A stretch of 64,000 bases of DNA from Prevotella sp. Lineage in GTDB: Bacteria; Bacteroidota; Bacteroidia; Bacteroidales; Bacteroidaceae. Shown piece after piece: positions 17,264-26,394 of this stretch (its first letter is position 1; each line of letters opens with the position of its first letter). A program made the translations under genes and the position numbers. The stretch covers positions 124,001-188,000 of the forward strand of contig JALCDQ010000002.1 in assembly GCA_022641735.1 (NCBI GenBank). The letters run 5' to 3'. The notes below the pieces were generated by a model. It saw only the letters and a program-made list of their open reading frames with translations. It was not told where the DNA came from and did not search any database.

Positions 17264-18409
17264 TTACTTCCCAAATTGGTAATAGTACCAATACGTATTA
17301 CCATAAGTATCTCTAAGCTTTGTCATTCGGATAGCCTCATTGCTTTCCGAGTGATATAGTTGTTGATAATCCTGATAATCAGCATCCATAACGTTACTAT
17401 GATACACAACAACAGGGTTTGAACGCAAATGAGTATACAATATCAAAGCCTCTCTGTAATGTGTAGGAAGACTACTTCCCAATTTGTAATATTTACGCAC
17501 AGTATGGACGAAAGTATCCAAATTACGGTCTAAAAGGTATGCCGTAAGAAGGTAATCAATGCCCATTTTAGTGGCAAAATGATGCCTTTCAATATACTGA
17601 AGATAACCAAGTGGCGGCATCTTCTGCTTCAACCAGATTCCCAAATCCTTATAAACATCACTTTCAGGGTAAATCATCAGTTTGGTTGTAAGCCCGTCGG
17701 GCAACAACACTTTCGAGCTTCCTACTACGGGATATTGGAATAATTTATCGCCGATTTTTCCTTCTTTAGCCAATGCATAAGCACGTATCATCGTCAAACT
17801 CGAATCTGTTGCCAAGGAATTTTCACCTGCTTTCAAAGCCCCGGCATAGTCTTTCTCGACAAGACAGTTCTCTGCGCGCATTCTATAATGAAACACATCA
17901 TTATGATTACTAATAAGAGCCACCATGACAAACATGATTGACATCGTGAGTACATTTATCCACATGACTTTAGAAAAGAGACCTACTGATTTTGTTTCAG
18001 GCTCATATGGCTGCAAAAGACGTGAACCCCACACTATAAACACATAGAAAATCAGCAGAAGGGGAATCACCCACAACCATGCTCCAAATGAAAAATGGAG
18101 GTCGATATCAGGACTTATATCCGTGATAACAGCAAGAATCAGCAAAGATGGAAAATATGTTACCGCATGAGAACGTTTCTCCAAACGGGTAAGGGCATAG
18201 ATTCCTAATTGCAAAAGGAACAACACTATGGTTATCAATATGGCTCCTATCGTACGGCCATAATGAGTCTGCCCATTGGAAAGCACATGCTGACCAACAG
18301 CCAAAATGTCTGCTTGATAATAATATAAGTAGCAAAAAGTGAATACTATGAATAAAATAGCACACACTATTTTCATAAGTGATGTGCTATTATTTATCTT
18401 GTTTGCCAT
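17264..18409 (-). CDS. Membrane protein, possibly DUF6057 family
   Basis: A 381-residue protein with five predicted membrane spans in the first 175 residues. A soluble region follows with TPR-like helical stretches (AENCLVEKDYAGALKAGENSLA and similar). The pattern resembles Bacteroidota DUF6057 proteins, but I am not certain of the family. Function unknown. It starts 7 bp after the glgB stop and so is probably the last gene of the MORN-yhcH-glgB unit. It converges on, and directly abuts, the exported protein gene ending at 17263. Confidence 0.72.
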   Translation of the reverse strand: MANKINNSTSLMKIVCAILFIVFTFCYLYYYQADILAVGQHVLSNGQTHYGRTIGAILITIVLFLLQLGIYALTRLEKRSHAVTYFPSLLILAVITDISPDIDLHFSFGAWLWVIPLLLIFYVFIVWGSRLLQPYEPETKSVGLFSKVMWINVLTMSIMFVMVALISNHNDVFHYRMRAENCLVEKDYAGALKAGENSLATDSSLTMIRAYALAKEGKIGDKLFQYPVVGSSKVLLPDGLTTKLMIYPESDVYKDLGIWLKQKMPPLGYLQYIERHHFATKMGIDYLLTAYLLDRNLDTFVHTVRKYYKLGSSLPTHYREALILYTHLRSNPVVVYHSNVMDADYQDYQQLYHSESNEAIRMTKLRDTYGNTYWYYYQFGK

Positions 18410-18416
18410 TTCTAAC

Positions 18417-20504
18417 TTAATTCTTTTTCAAAACTACAGCTGAGCGCGCAGGGATATAAAGCTTAAGCCATTCCTTGTGCTCATCTACATATAGAGGGTC
18501 ATAATTTGTAAAATGGGTGACCGTATCATCGGCCAATCCATTGCCACCAAATGCTTTTGCATCTGTATTCAGTAGCACATCATAGGAGCCTGTAGGTACA
18601 AGGAACCCATAATCCGTATAAGAACGGGTAGGTGAAAAGTTAAGAACAAATATCAAATTACCCCGCATAAAGGCCAATATCTGGTCTCCATCATTATGCC
18701 AAATCTCCTGCACAGGGGTGTTATTGAAGTTCCTTTCGCTCTTCAAAGCCTTCAACATCTCACGGTCGAAATCACCAAGATAATGATAGTCAAGTTCCTT
18801 ATTATCAACGAGATTCCATTGACGACGTGCATATTTATAGCTCCATCCATTGCCTTCTCTTGGGAAATCAATCCATTCAGGATGCCCGAATTCATTGCCC
18901 ATGAAGTTGAGATACCCACCATTAATGGCTGCTGCCGTAACCAAACGTATCATCTTATGAAGGGCTATGCCACGATGCACCATCTCATTCTCATCACCTT
19001 GTTTGAAATGCCAATACATATCGGCATCAATCAGACGGAAGATAATGGTCTTATCGCCTACTAATGCTTGGTCATGACTTTCACAATAGGAGATTGTCTT
19101 CTCGTCAGCACGGCGGTTTTTCACCTCCCAGAAGATGCTGCTTGGCTTCCAATTCTCATCCTTCTGCTCCTTAATCGTCTTTATCCAAAAGTCCGGGATA
19201 TTCATAGCCATACGGTAATCGAAACCATAACCGCCATCTTCAAACTTAGCAGCAAGGCCTGGCATACCGCTGACTTCTTCTGCAATGGTCATCGCATAAG
19301 GATTGACTTCATGGATAAGCTTGTTAGCCAAGGTCAGATAACAAATGGCATTATCGTCCTCATGACCATTGAAATAATCGCCATAATTCGTAAAGGCCTC
19401 GCCTAAACCATGACTATAGTAAAGCATGGAGGTAACTCCATCAAAGCGGAAACCATCAAAATGGAACTCTTTCACCCAATATTTGCAGTTACTCAAAAGG
19501 AAATGTATCACTTCATCCTTGCCATAATCGAAGCAAAGAGAATCCCATGCCGGATGCTCATGACGTTCTCCCGGATAGAAATACTGATTTGGGTCTCCTG
19601 CAAGATTTCCCAAACCTTCGACCTCATTCTTAACTGCATGAGAATGAACGATATCCATGATGACTGCAATACCACGCGAATGGGCAGTATCAATGAGTTC
19701 CTTCAGGTCTTCAGGACTGCCAAATCGTGATGAGGCTGCAAAGAAAGAGCTCACATGATAACCGAAACTACCATAATAAGGGTGCTCTTGAATGGCCATA
19801 ATCTGTATGCAATTATATCCATCTTTGATGATGCGCGGGAGCACATTATCCTTGAATTCCCGATATGTTCCTACCTTTTCAGCATCTTGCGCCATACCGA
19901 TATGGCACTCATAAATGAGCAATGGGTTCTTCTTAGGCTTGAAAGTCTCTTTCTTCCAAATGTAAGGTTTCACCGGATTCCACACTTGCGCTGAGAAAAT
20001 CTTTGTCTGTTCATCCTGCACAACATGTTGAGCCCATGCTGGAATGCGCTCTCCTTCACCTCCATTCCAATGCACATGCATCTTGAAAAGGTCACCATGA
20101 TTCATGGCTTTAGACGCCAATTTCAGTTCCCAATTCCCCGTTCCTTCAATCCGACTACAACGATATTGCTCGTTTTCGGTCCAATTATTGAAGTCGCCAA
20201 CTAAATATATATCGGTAGCGTTTGGTGCCCACTCTCTGAAAATCCAACCTCTAGAGGTGCGATGAAGCCCGTAATAGTCGTATCCGCTTGCAAAATCGGA
20301 GAGCGTCTGCTTGCCGTTTTGCGTAAGTTGATTCAACTTCCATAGTGCATGCTCATGTCTTCCACGGATAGCATCTTCGAAAGGTTCGAGATAAGCATCA
20401 TCTCTTACGATTCCAATATGCTGAGGTTCTGAAACTTCTGTTTTTTTATTGTTATTGCTTTTTGACGTGGTCTTCTTGCCCGTCGTTTTCTTATTTTCAG
20501 TCAT
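18417..20504 (-). CDS. glgB: 1,4-alpha-glucan (glycogen) branching enzyme
   Basis: Introduces alpha-1,6 branches into glycogen. Residues 1-27 form a Lys/Thr/Asn-rich extension. A CBM48-like domain (REWAPNATDIYLVGDFNNW, about 90-108) and a GH13 barrel follow. Region I is DIVHSH (284-289) and region II is GFRFDGVTSM with nucleophile Asp355. Region III is IAEEVSGMPG with the acid/base Glu near 409, and region IV is ESHDQ. The EVSG and RFDGVTSM forms mark it as the eukaryote-like GH13_8 type common in Bacteroidota. It lies 3 bp after yhcH. Confidence 0.96.
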   Translation of the reverse strand: MTENKKTTGKKTTSKSNNNKKTEVSEPQHIGIVRDDAYLEPFEDAIRGRHEHALWKLNQLTQNGKQTLSDFASGYDYYGLHRTSRGWIFREWAPNATDIYLVGDFNNWTENEQYRCSRIEGTGNWELKLASKAMNHGDLFKMHVHWNGGEGERIPAWAQHVVQDEQTKIFSAQVWNPVKPYIWKKETFKPKKNPLLIYECHIGMAQDAEKVGTYREFKDNVLPRIIKDGYNCIQIMAIQEHPYYGSFGYHVSSFFAASSRFGSPEDLKELIDTAHSRGIAVIMDIVHSHAVKNEVEGLGNLAGDPNQYFYPGERHEHPAWDSLCFDYGKDEVIHFLLSNCKYWVKEFHFDGFRFDGVTSMLYYSHGLGEAFTNYGDYFNGHEDDNAICYLTLANKLIHEVNPYAMTIAEEVSGMPGLAAKFEDGGYGFDYRMAMNIPDFWIKTIKEQKDENWKPSSIFWEVKNRRADEKTISYCESHDQALVGDKTIIFRLIDADMYWHFKQGDENEMVHRGIALHKMIRLVTAAAINGGYLNFMGNEFGHPEWIDFPREGNGWSYKYARRQWNLVDNKELDYHYLGDFDREMLKALKSERNFNNTPVQEIWHNDGDQILAFMRGNLIFVLNFSPTRSYTDYGFLVPTGSYDVLLNTDAKAFGGNGLADDTVTHFTNYDPLYVDEHKEWLKLYIPARSAVVLKKN

Positions 20505-20507
20505 AAT

Positions 20508-20954
20508 CTAAGCTTTTATTTTAAAAATTGCTTTCTTTACTTCTTTAGCATCTGATATCAAAGGGGCGTGTCCGTCTTGAGGAAAGAACATGACAAACAT
20601 GCCGGGCTGGCAAGACACATATTGCTGTGGCTCAACTCCCTCTGCAAATCCGATGTCTTTCTTTGCATCAAAGCCTTGCTGGGGCAGTTCTGCCGTAGGG
20701 CGATAGCCGTAAGCTTCCGTCGTGTTGAAAGGTATCTGAATGTCTATCATCTGCCGATGATACTCCAAAACAGCCTCTTTTCGGGTCTTTCCAGCACGAG
20801 CTTGAATGTTCACAAACACATCCTCGCCCTTTATCGGGTGATGTCCTTCCGGCAAACTACTGACTTCATTTGCCTTTAAGAAGCTGATAACTTCTTTCAG
20901 AAGAGGATTGAGAAATGCATATTTCTCAAGGTTGTCCAATGTGTCTATTATCAT
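20508..20954 (-). CDS. YhcH/YjgK/YiaL-family cupin protein
   Basis: A 148-residue DUF386 protein related to EbgC, NanQ and YiaL; some members act as sugar anomerases. The cupin-like metal-binding pattern is visible in LEYHRQMIDIQIPF and in MFVMFFPQDGHAPLI, where the metal-ligand His residues and an acidic residue are expected. The natural sugar is unknown. It is followed 3 bp later by glgB, suggesting a link to carbohydrate storage or entry. Array C lies 27 bp upstream of its start, between it and the MORN-protein gene. Confidence 0.88.
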   Translation of the reverse strand: MIIDTLDNLEKYAFLNPLLKEVISFLKANEVSSLPEGHHPIKGEDVFVNIQARAGKTRKEAVLEYHRQMIDIQIPFNTTEAYGYRPTAELPQQGFDAKKDIGFAEGVEPQQYVSCQPGMFVMFFPQDGHAPLISDAKEVKKAIFKIKA

Positions 20955-20981
20955 ACCTTATTATATTAGTTATTTGTCCGT

Positions 20982-21069
20982 TTTGTAAAAGATAGCTTTT
21001 TACCTTGTAAACAACCGTTGTTTATCGTGTAAATAACGGTCTTTTAGCGTGTAAAAGATAACCTTTTAC
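20982..21069. repeat. 22-bp palindrome array C (four units)
   Basis: Units start at 20982, 21004, 21026 and 21048. Their cores are TAAAAGATAGCTTTTTA, TAAACAACCGTTGTTTA (a perfect palindrome around one base), TAAATAACGGTCTTTTA and TAAAAGATAACCTTTTA. The array fills the gap between the MORN gene stop (15 bp away) and the yhcH start, inside what appears to be one transcription unit. Confidence 0.9.
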
Positions 21070-21083
21070 TTTTCAGGACTTAA

Positions 21084-22196
21084 TCATTCATTGAAACGCT
21101 TTCCATTCTCATATCTTCCGCGAGCAATTATCTGCCCGTTTCGGTCTTTCTCCACGAACTTTCCTTCACGTTGGTCGTTCACATAAGTGCCTTCAAAGGT
21201 CTTACCGTCCTTATCTACTTCTATGGCAGGACCATTGCGCATACCATCCTTGTAACCAACTTTATATTTGCTGCCATCAGCCATATAGACGACTATTTCT
21301 CCGTCTATCTTCCCTTTTTTGAAGTTCCCTTCATAGGAATCGCCATTCTTTTTGGTCAGTTTTCCATGTCCGTCTTGCTCGTCATTCATCCAAGAACCGA
21401 CGTAAGTATCACCATTTGACCAGATATAAGTGCCTTCGCCGCTTTTTTCTCCTTCAAGGAAGTGACCGGAATACTTATCTCCATTGGCATAGCGGAAGAT
21501 TCCTTCGCCCGTACGTTCTCCTTGCACATAGTCGCCTTCATAATAGTCTCCATTCTGAAACTTATAGATTCCGCGACCATTCTGTATGTCATCTTTCCAG
21601 TCTCCAATATAAACATCCCCGTCAGAATACTTGAATGTTCCCCTCCCAGAGCGTTGATTATCAAGCCAATTGCCATCATAAGTAGTGCCGTCACTCCAAT
21701 AGAAGAAGCCTTTCCCTGACTTCTTATCGTCTTGCCAATTACCATTATAATAAGCCCCATTGGCATAAGTGTACTTGCCTTTGCCTTGCCGCTTGTCTTG
21801 GAACCAATTGCCTTCGTACTTATCACCATTATAATAATACATAACACCATGGTCCTGCTGATAATCGCGATACCAAAGTCCTACATATTTATTATTATTG
21901 GAGAAGTAATAAGTGCCTCTTCCATGCTGTTGATCTTGAAACCATTCCCCCTCATACTTCTCTCCATCCGAGAAAGTGTAGACTCCATATCCCTGTCGCT
22001 TTCCTTTCTCGTATTCGCCCTCATAAGTATCGCCATTCTTGAAGACGGTACTCCCCTTTCCATGAGGCTTTCCGCCCATCATCTCCCCTTTGTAAGACCC
22101 ACCGTCGTGAGTGATACATGAGCCTAGAGAAATCTTCTGTGCAGAAGCTGTCAAGGGCAAAAGTAATAGAAGTAAAGTAATTATCTTAATTTTCAC
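21084..22196 (-). CDS. Exported MORN-repeat protein
   Basis: A 370-residue protein with a signal peptide at 1-19 (ending TASAQ) and then about thirteen tandem MORN repeats of roughly 23 residues (for example YEGEWFQDQQHGRGTYYFSN), filling almost the whole chain. MORN repeats form extended beta-hairpin ladders that bind lipids or proteins; the partner is unknown here. It is first in a likely unit with yhcH, glgB and a membrane protein. The promoter at 22223-22253 faces away from kdsB. The last repeats are degenerate. Confidence 0.92.
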   Translation of the reverse strand: MKIKIITLLLLLLPLTASAQKISLGSCITHDGGSYKGEMMGGKPHGKGSTVFKNGDTYEGEYEKGKRQGYGVYTFSDGEKYEGEWFQDQQHGRGTYYFSNNNKYVGLWYRDYQQDHGVMYYYNGDKYEGNWFQDKRQGKGKYTYANGAYYNGNWQDDKKSGKGFFYWSDGTTYDGNWLDNQRSGRGTFKYSDGDVYIGDWKDDIQNGRGIYKFQNGDYYEGDYVQGERTGEGIFRYANGDKYSGHFLEGEKSGEGTYIWSNGDTYVGSWMNDEQDGHGKLTKKNGDSYEGNFKKGKIDGEIVVYMADGSKYKVGYKDGMRNGPAIEVDKDGKTFEGTYVNDQREGKFVEKDRNGQIIARGRYENGKRFNE

Positions 22197-22222
22197 AAGT
22201 CATATTATTATCTTTCAAAGTC

Positions 22223-22253
22223 CAAAATTAGTAAAAAACTATGATATTTCAAA
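22223..22253 (-). promoter_or_regulatory. Promoter of the MORN gene
   Basis: Minus-strand TTTG (22253-22250), a 19-nt spacer and TAATTTTG (22230-22223). Confidence 0.68.
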
Positions 22254-22272
22254 ATGTATTAGTATTTTTTAT

Positions 22273-22280
22273 TATCTTTG
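22273..22280 (+). promoter_or_regulatory. kdsB -7 box
   Basis: TATCTTTG, 19 bp before the ATG at 22300; no TTG at the usual -33 spacing. It places the start of translation at 22300 rather than at the longer frame. Confidence 0.6.
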
Positions 22281-22299
22281 CACAAATAAAACTTTTCAA

Positions 22300-23046
22300 A
22301 TGATGATAAATTATATCGGAATCATTCCTGCACGCTATGCATCGACGCGCTTTCCAGGTAAACCACTCGCAATGTTGGCTGGTAAGCCGGTCATTCAACA
22401 TGTTTATGAAAAAGTGTCATCAGTGCTTCATGAAGTCTATGTGGCTACAGATGATGAAAGAATCTATAATGCAGTAGTCGGTTTTGGAGGAAAAGCCGTG
22501 ATGACACGCACTGACCACAAGAGCGGGACTGACCGAATAGAGGAAGCAATCGAGAAGATTGGAGGCAATTTTGATGTGATTGTGAACATACAAGGTGATG
22601 AGCCTTTCATCGAGAAATCACAGATTGAGACCGTATGTGCTTGTTTTGACAATGCCGACACTCAAATTGCTACGCTCGGGAAACCGTTTACATCCATGGA
22701 AGCCGTTGAAAATCAGAACTCTCCTAAGATTGTTGTAGACAATAAAGGATATGCAATGTACTTCTCAAGAAGCGTCATTCCTTTTGTAAGAGGTGTCGAT
22801 AAGGCTAACTGGCTGCAAGAATATCCTTTCTTAAAGCATCTCGGCATCTATGCTTATCGCAAAGAAGTCCTCCATGAAATCACACGTTTGCCTCAGTCAT
22901 CACTTGAGAAAGCCGAGAGCTTGGAACAACTCCGATGGCTGCAAAACGGGTATCGCATCAAGGTGGGAATCACTGATGTGGAAACCGTTGGCATCGATAC
23001 ACCCGATGATTTGAAGCACGCAGAGGAGTTTCTAGCCTCAAAGTGA
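22300..23046 (+). CDS. kdsB: 3-deoxy-manno-octulosonate cytidylyltransferase
   Basis: Makes CMP-Kdo for lipid A-core assembly. The N-terminal nucleotide-binding motif GIIPARYASTRFPGKPL is followed by ATDDERI, NIQGDEPF and YFSRSVIPF, all typical of KdsB. The product is 248 residues, a normal length. The frame is open back to 22111, but the ATG at 22300 follows a -7 box and precedes the conserved motif by only a few residues. It converges with nadE, overlapping it by 9 bp. The Kdo phosphatase kdsC is about 15 kb away. Confidence 0.96.
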   Translation: MMINYIGIIPARYASTRFPGKPLAMLAGKPVIQHVYEKVSSVLHEVYVATDDERIYNAVVGFGGKAVMTRTDHKSGTDRIEEAIEKIGGNFDVIVNIQGDEPFIEKSQIETVCACFDNADTQIATLGKPFTSMEAVENQNSPKIVVDNKGYAMYFSRSVIPFVRGVDKANWLQEYPFLKHLGIYAYRKEVLHEITRLPQSSLEKAESLEQLRWLQNGYRIKVGITDVETVGIDTPDDLKHAEEFLASK

Positions 23047-24963
23047 GTCACATTCCTTTAACCATAGGGCACTCACTGCATCACTCGGCATCCTCCAATC
23101 GCCTCTTGGACTTAAACTTACGCTACCCACTTTGGGGCCATCAGGCAAGCAAGAACGCTTGAATTGCTGAGTGAAGAATCGCCTGCAGAACTCTCTAAGC
23201 CAGTGCTTTATGGTTTCATCATCATAGCTATCGAAAGCTTTTCTTGCCAAAAGATATATCTTTGACGGGCAAAAACCATGTCGAAGGAAGTAATAGAGGA
23301 AGAAATCATGGAGCTCATAAGGGCCTACAAGGTCTTCAGTCTTTTGCTTGATATGTCCCTTTTCATCAGCAGGAATGAGTTCCGGGCTTATAGGAGTATC
23401 GACAATATCCAGCAATGTCTTAGCTGAACCGTCATCCACAGTGGTCGCGGCGTATCTTACAAGGTGTTGAATCAATGTCTTCGGAATGCTCACATTGACA
23501 CCATACATGCTCATGTGGTCGCCATTATAGGTACACCAACCTAATGCCAATTCCGACAAATCACCTGTTCCTATGACCATTCCACCCAATTGATTGCTCA
23601 AATCCATCAATATTTGAGTACGTTCACGAGCCTGACCATTCTCATAAGTAATATCATGTACGGCCATATCATGCCCTATATCCTCAAAGTGTTGGATAAC
23701 GCTCTTAGCGATATTGATTTCCTTTATGGTGACACCAAGGCTTTGCATGAGGCTTATAGCATTATGGTAGGTACGGTCAGTAGTGCCAAATCCAGGCATC
23801 GTAACCCCTATAATACCTTTATGATCCATGTTAAGTGTATCGAAAGTCTTTACACATACCAACAATGCCAATGTTGAATCGAGTCCTCCACTAATGCCCA
23901 CAACGACCTTTTTACTATGCGTATGCACCAATCGCTTTGCCAAACCCATGACCTGAATATGGAAAATTTCCTCGCAATTCTTCTTTTCATCACTTCCAAA
24001 AGGCATGAAAGGATGAGGGTCTATCTCTCGTTCTAGCCTGAAATCAGCTGTTTTTATCGGTTGCGCTTCAATAAGACTCACATTCACATGAATCATTCTT
24101 CGCTGAGCATTCACATAGGTTGTATTGTTTACCCGTTCAGTCCTAAGTCGCTCTACATCTATTTGCGCTATTTTCAACTGACTCTCCATAGAGAATCTTT
24201 CACCTTCTGCAAGCAAATGACCATTCTCATATATGAGCGCATTTCCTCCATAAACGAGGTCTTGAGTGCTCTCTCCAAACCCCGCACTTGCATACACATA
24301 ACCCGTAATCGTACGTGCGCTTTGCTGTGAAAGAAGACCTTTCAGATAGTCATGTTTGCCGATAAGCTCATCACTGGCTGACAGATTGAAAATCAAGTCA
24401 GCACCCGCCAATGCCAAATGGTTGCTTGGTGGCGTTGGTGCCCACACATCCTCACAAATCTCAACACCAAATTTTACCCCATCTGAAGTGATAAATATCT
24501 GTGGGTCAGGCGTTACCAAGACTTTATTCCCAGCATAAAGAATCTCCTGAGCCTTCAAATCCTGCGAGGAGGCAAACCATCGTTTTTCATAGAATTCATC
24601 ATAATTGGGCAGGTATTCCTTAGGTACGATACCCAATATTTTACCCTTTTGGATGACCACACCGCAATTGAGCAGTAGGTCGCCCACCACGATGGGCAAG
24701 CCAACGATGGAGATAATGTCCATCTTGCGGCTAAAATCCAGCAGATGAAGCACTGCCTTTTCAGATGCAAGCAGCAGCAATTTCTGTCGGAAGAGGTCCT
24801 GACAAGTATAGCTGGTAATGCAGAGTTCGGGAAACACGATGATTTCAACATGCTTCTCTTCAGCCTCTTTAATGAGGCCTTCCATCTGCTCTACATTGAA
24901 CTCGCAATCAGCAACCTTCACCTGTGGAACGGCTGATGCTACCTTAATGAATCCGTATTTCAT
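23038..24963 (-). CDS. nadE: Glutamine-dependent NAD+ synthase
   Basis: Amidates deamido-NAD to NAD+ using glutamine. The N-terminal nitrilase-fold glutaminase domain (about 1-290) shows the catalytic triad Glu46 (VFPELCITSY), Lys115 (GIVPKEYLPN) and Cys170 (GVEICEDVW). The C-terminal synthetase domain has the PP-loop VVGISGGLDSTLALLV and GTGDLSELALGW. The length of 641 is normal. It follows the DUF2027-Smr gene by 1 bp, forming an operon, and its 3' end overlaps kdsB. Confidence 0.97.
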   Translation of the reverse strand: MKYGFIKVASAVPQVKVADCEFNVEQMEGLIKEAEEKHVEIIVFPELCITSYTCQDLFRQKLLLLASEKAVLHLLDFSRKMDIISIVGLPIVVGDLLLNCGVVIQKGKILGIVPKEYLPNYDEFYEKRWFASSQDLKAQEILYAGNKVLVTPDPQIFITSDGVKFGVEICEDVWAPTPPSNHLALAGADLIFNLSASDELIGKHDYLKGLLSQQSARTITGYVYASAGFGESTQDLVYGGNALIYENGHLLAEGERFSMESQLKIAQIDVERLRTERVNNTTYVNAQRRMIHVNVSLIEAQPIKTADFRLEREIDPHPFMPFGSDEKKNCEEIFHIQVMGLAKRLVHTHSKKVVVGISGGLDSTLALLVCVKTFDTLNMDHKGIIGVTMPGFGTTDRTYHNAISLMQSLGVTIKEINIAKSVIQHFEDIGHDMAVHDITYENGQARERTQILMDLSNQLGGMVIGTGDLSELALGWCTYNGDHMSMYGVNVSIPKTLIQHLVRYAATTVDDGSAKTLLDIVDTPISPELIPADEKGHIKQKTEDLVGPYELHDFFLYYFLRHGFCPSKIYLLARKAFDSYDDETIKHWLREFCRRFFTQQFKRSCLPDGPKVGSVSLSPRGDWRMPSDAVSALWLKECDSL

Positions 24964-24964
24964 A

Positions 24965-26062
24965 CTATCTGATGGTTACCTGTGTTGCCCCATATCCGTA
25001 TTCTTGGAAGGAAGCATCTTGATATTGATATTTCTTATAACGATAATTCAAGTCGTTTATGATAGCATGTCGAAGCACGCCCTCACCCTTTCCATGGATG
25101 AAAACTATCTTCTGACCTTTCTTATCCTTATATTGCTCAAGGGTCTCTCTAAATTTATCCAACTGATAATTCAATATATCCGCATGCGAAAGATTGTCCT
25201 GATTATCCAAAAGACTGTCTGCATGCAAATCTACGACTATCACATCGCCATCCTTGTTGTTGTCTTTTTTAGGCTGGACTTCGACGTCCGCACCTTTATA
25301 CATTTGCGCTTTCAAAGCCTGAGGGTCGATGACGAGCGGACGGACAGTCGTGTCGTTTTCAACAATTGGATAAAGCAAAGCGGGCGTATCAAAGAAGGGA
25401 GAGTCCTGGAAGGTATGCAATTTATAGAACTTCACAGGTTCCAAGCGCGTCTGCATTTCCACTACAGGCTTCATTTGGAAGGCTTTTCCGCGTTTATAAG
25501 CCATCATCTGTATGGCAATATGTAACATATCGTTCAAGTCTTCACGCCCTATTTCCTCAATATATTCCTTTGTATTCGGCTCTACCTCTGCTTCAGAGCG
25601 AAGGCTCCAACTGTTGTTTTCAGCCGTGAGATAGGCATAATGCACGAAATAATTACTGTCATTGACAAAGTAAACCTCAAACCTCGTGCTCGTAACTTCC
25701 TTTATATCAATGGGAACAAACGCCAAACAACAATTCAAGACATCATGTCCGGCTATCTCTTCAACCACTGTTTCTACAGGTGTTTCTTCATCCTTCTCTT
25801 CACGCTCAAAGGCTTTCTCCACATGTTGGGGTGCTTGCAGATGAGAGATTTTGCCTTCAGGAGCCGATTCAGCTTTCCGCTTTGCGGTCACCATCTTCCC
25901 TATATCATAGTCTTCTCCACCAATAACCACCACATCATTGATAGGGGTTGGTATCTGAAAACCATCCTCATCTTCGACAAGCACGATGCTTTTGCCTTGA
26001 AATCCTGCGACAGTTCCTCCTCCTTTTTCTGAGAGGAAGCTCACCTTATCACCTATCTTCAT
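24965..26062 (-). CDS. DUF2027 and Smr-domain protein
   Basis: A 365-residue protein. The N-terminal part (MKIGDKVSFLSEKGGGTVAGF and following) is a small SH3-like beta domain, and a DUF2027 region covers the middle. A C-terminal Smr nuclease-like domain contains KIVFIHGKGEGVLRHAI, the HGxG motif of MutS2/Smr proteins. Such domains nick or bind nucleic acids, but the role of this family is not established. It is first in an operon with nadE, with a consensus promoter at 26094-26124. Confidence 0.88.
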   Translation of the reverse strand: MKIGDKVSFLSEKGGGTVAGFQGKSIVLVEDEDGFQIPTPINDVVVIGGEDYDIGKMVTAKRKAESAPEGKISHLQAPQHVEKAFEREEKDEETPVETVVEEIAGHDVLNCCLAFVPIDIKEVTSTRFEVYFVNDSNYFVHYAYLTAENNSWSLRSEAEVEPNTKEYIEEIGREDLNDMLHIAIQMMAYKRGKAFQMKPVVEMQTRLEPVKFYKLHTFQDSPFFDTPALLYPIVENDTTVRPLVIDPQALKAQMYKGADVEVQPKKDNNKDGDVIVVDLHADSLLDNQDNLSHADILNYQLDKFRETLEQYKDKKGQKIVFIHGKGEGVLRHAIINDLNYRYKKYQYQDASFQEYGYGATQVTIR

Positions 26063-26093
26063 CTTCGTAATTTTTACTTTCTATAACAAAATA

Positions 26094-26124
26094 CAAAAGT
26101 ATATTATTTTTTTGAAAAAGCAAA
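26094..26124 (-). promoter_or_regulatory. Promoter of the Smr-nadE operon
   Basis: Minus-strand TTTG (26124-26121), a 19-nt spacer and TACTTTTG (26101-26094). Confidence 0.7.
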
Positions 26125-26194
26125 TTGTTTTCTCATTGTTTTTCATAAAATAAGTGGAAAATGATACCTACGAGACTGACGAATTATCTCCCTT

Positions 26195-26304
26195 TTTGTA
26201 AATAACGGTCTTTTACAGACCAAAACAAGTTGTTTTACCTACCAAAACAAGTTGTTTTACTCACCAAAACAAATTGTTTTGGTTTGCAAGTAACCATCTT
26301 TTTA
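26195..26304. repeat. 22-bp palindrome array D (five units)
   Basis: Units start at 26195, 26217, 26239, 26261 and 26283. The first core is TAAATAACGGTCTTTTA. The next three are AAAACAAGTTGTTTT (twice) and AAAACAAATTGTTTT, the subtype also dominating array G. The last is degenerate (CAAGTAACCATCTTTTT). Confidence 0.88.
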
Positions 26305-26394
26305 AATCCGATAGATAACTGATTATCCGATGAGAAGTATTCTTTACTCTCACCTTTTATCATCTCCAGCAATATCAGAAGATAACTTCGGAAA

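Larger units (their letters stand above)
26063..26394. other. Intergenic region holding a promoter and array D
   Basis: Between queA and the Smr gene (both leftward). It contains the Smr promoter, array D (26195-26304) and, 15 bp past the array, TGATTATCC, a half match to the array-flank motif. No gene is seen. Confidence 0.7.

Noticed and set aside
20982..21069. Arrays as ordinary rho-independent terminators
   Set aside because: The stems are AT-rich and repeated in phase at 22 bp with no T-runs, and clear GC-rich terminators exist elsewhere in the window. A role in attenuation is not excluded.
22111..22299. Long N-terminal extension of kdsB
   Set aside because: It would overlap the divergent MORN gene and its promoter, and the -7 box at 22273-22280 lies inside the extension.
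24818..25525. 235-residue rightward frame opposite nadE and the Smr gene
   Set aside because: It crosses the boundary of two well-supported genes on the other strand and has no recognisable domains.
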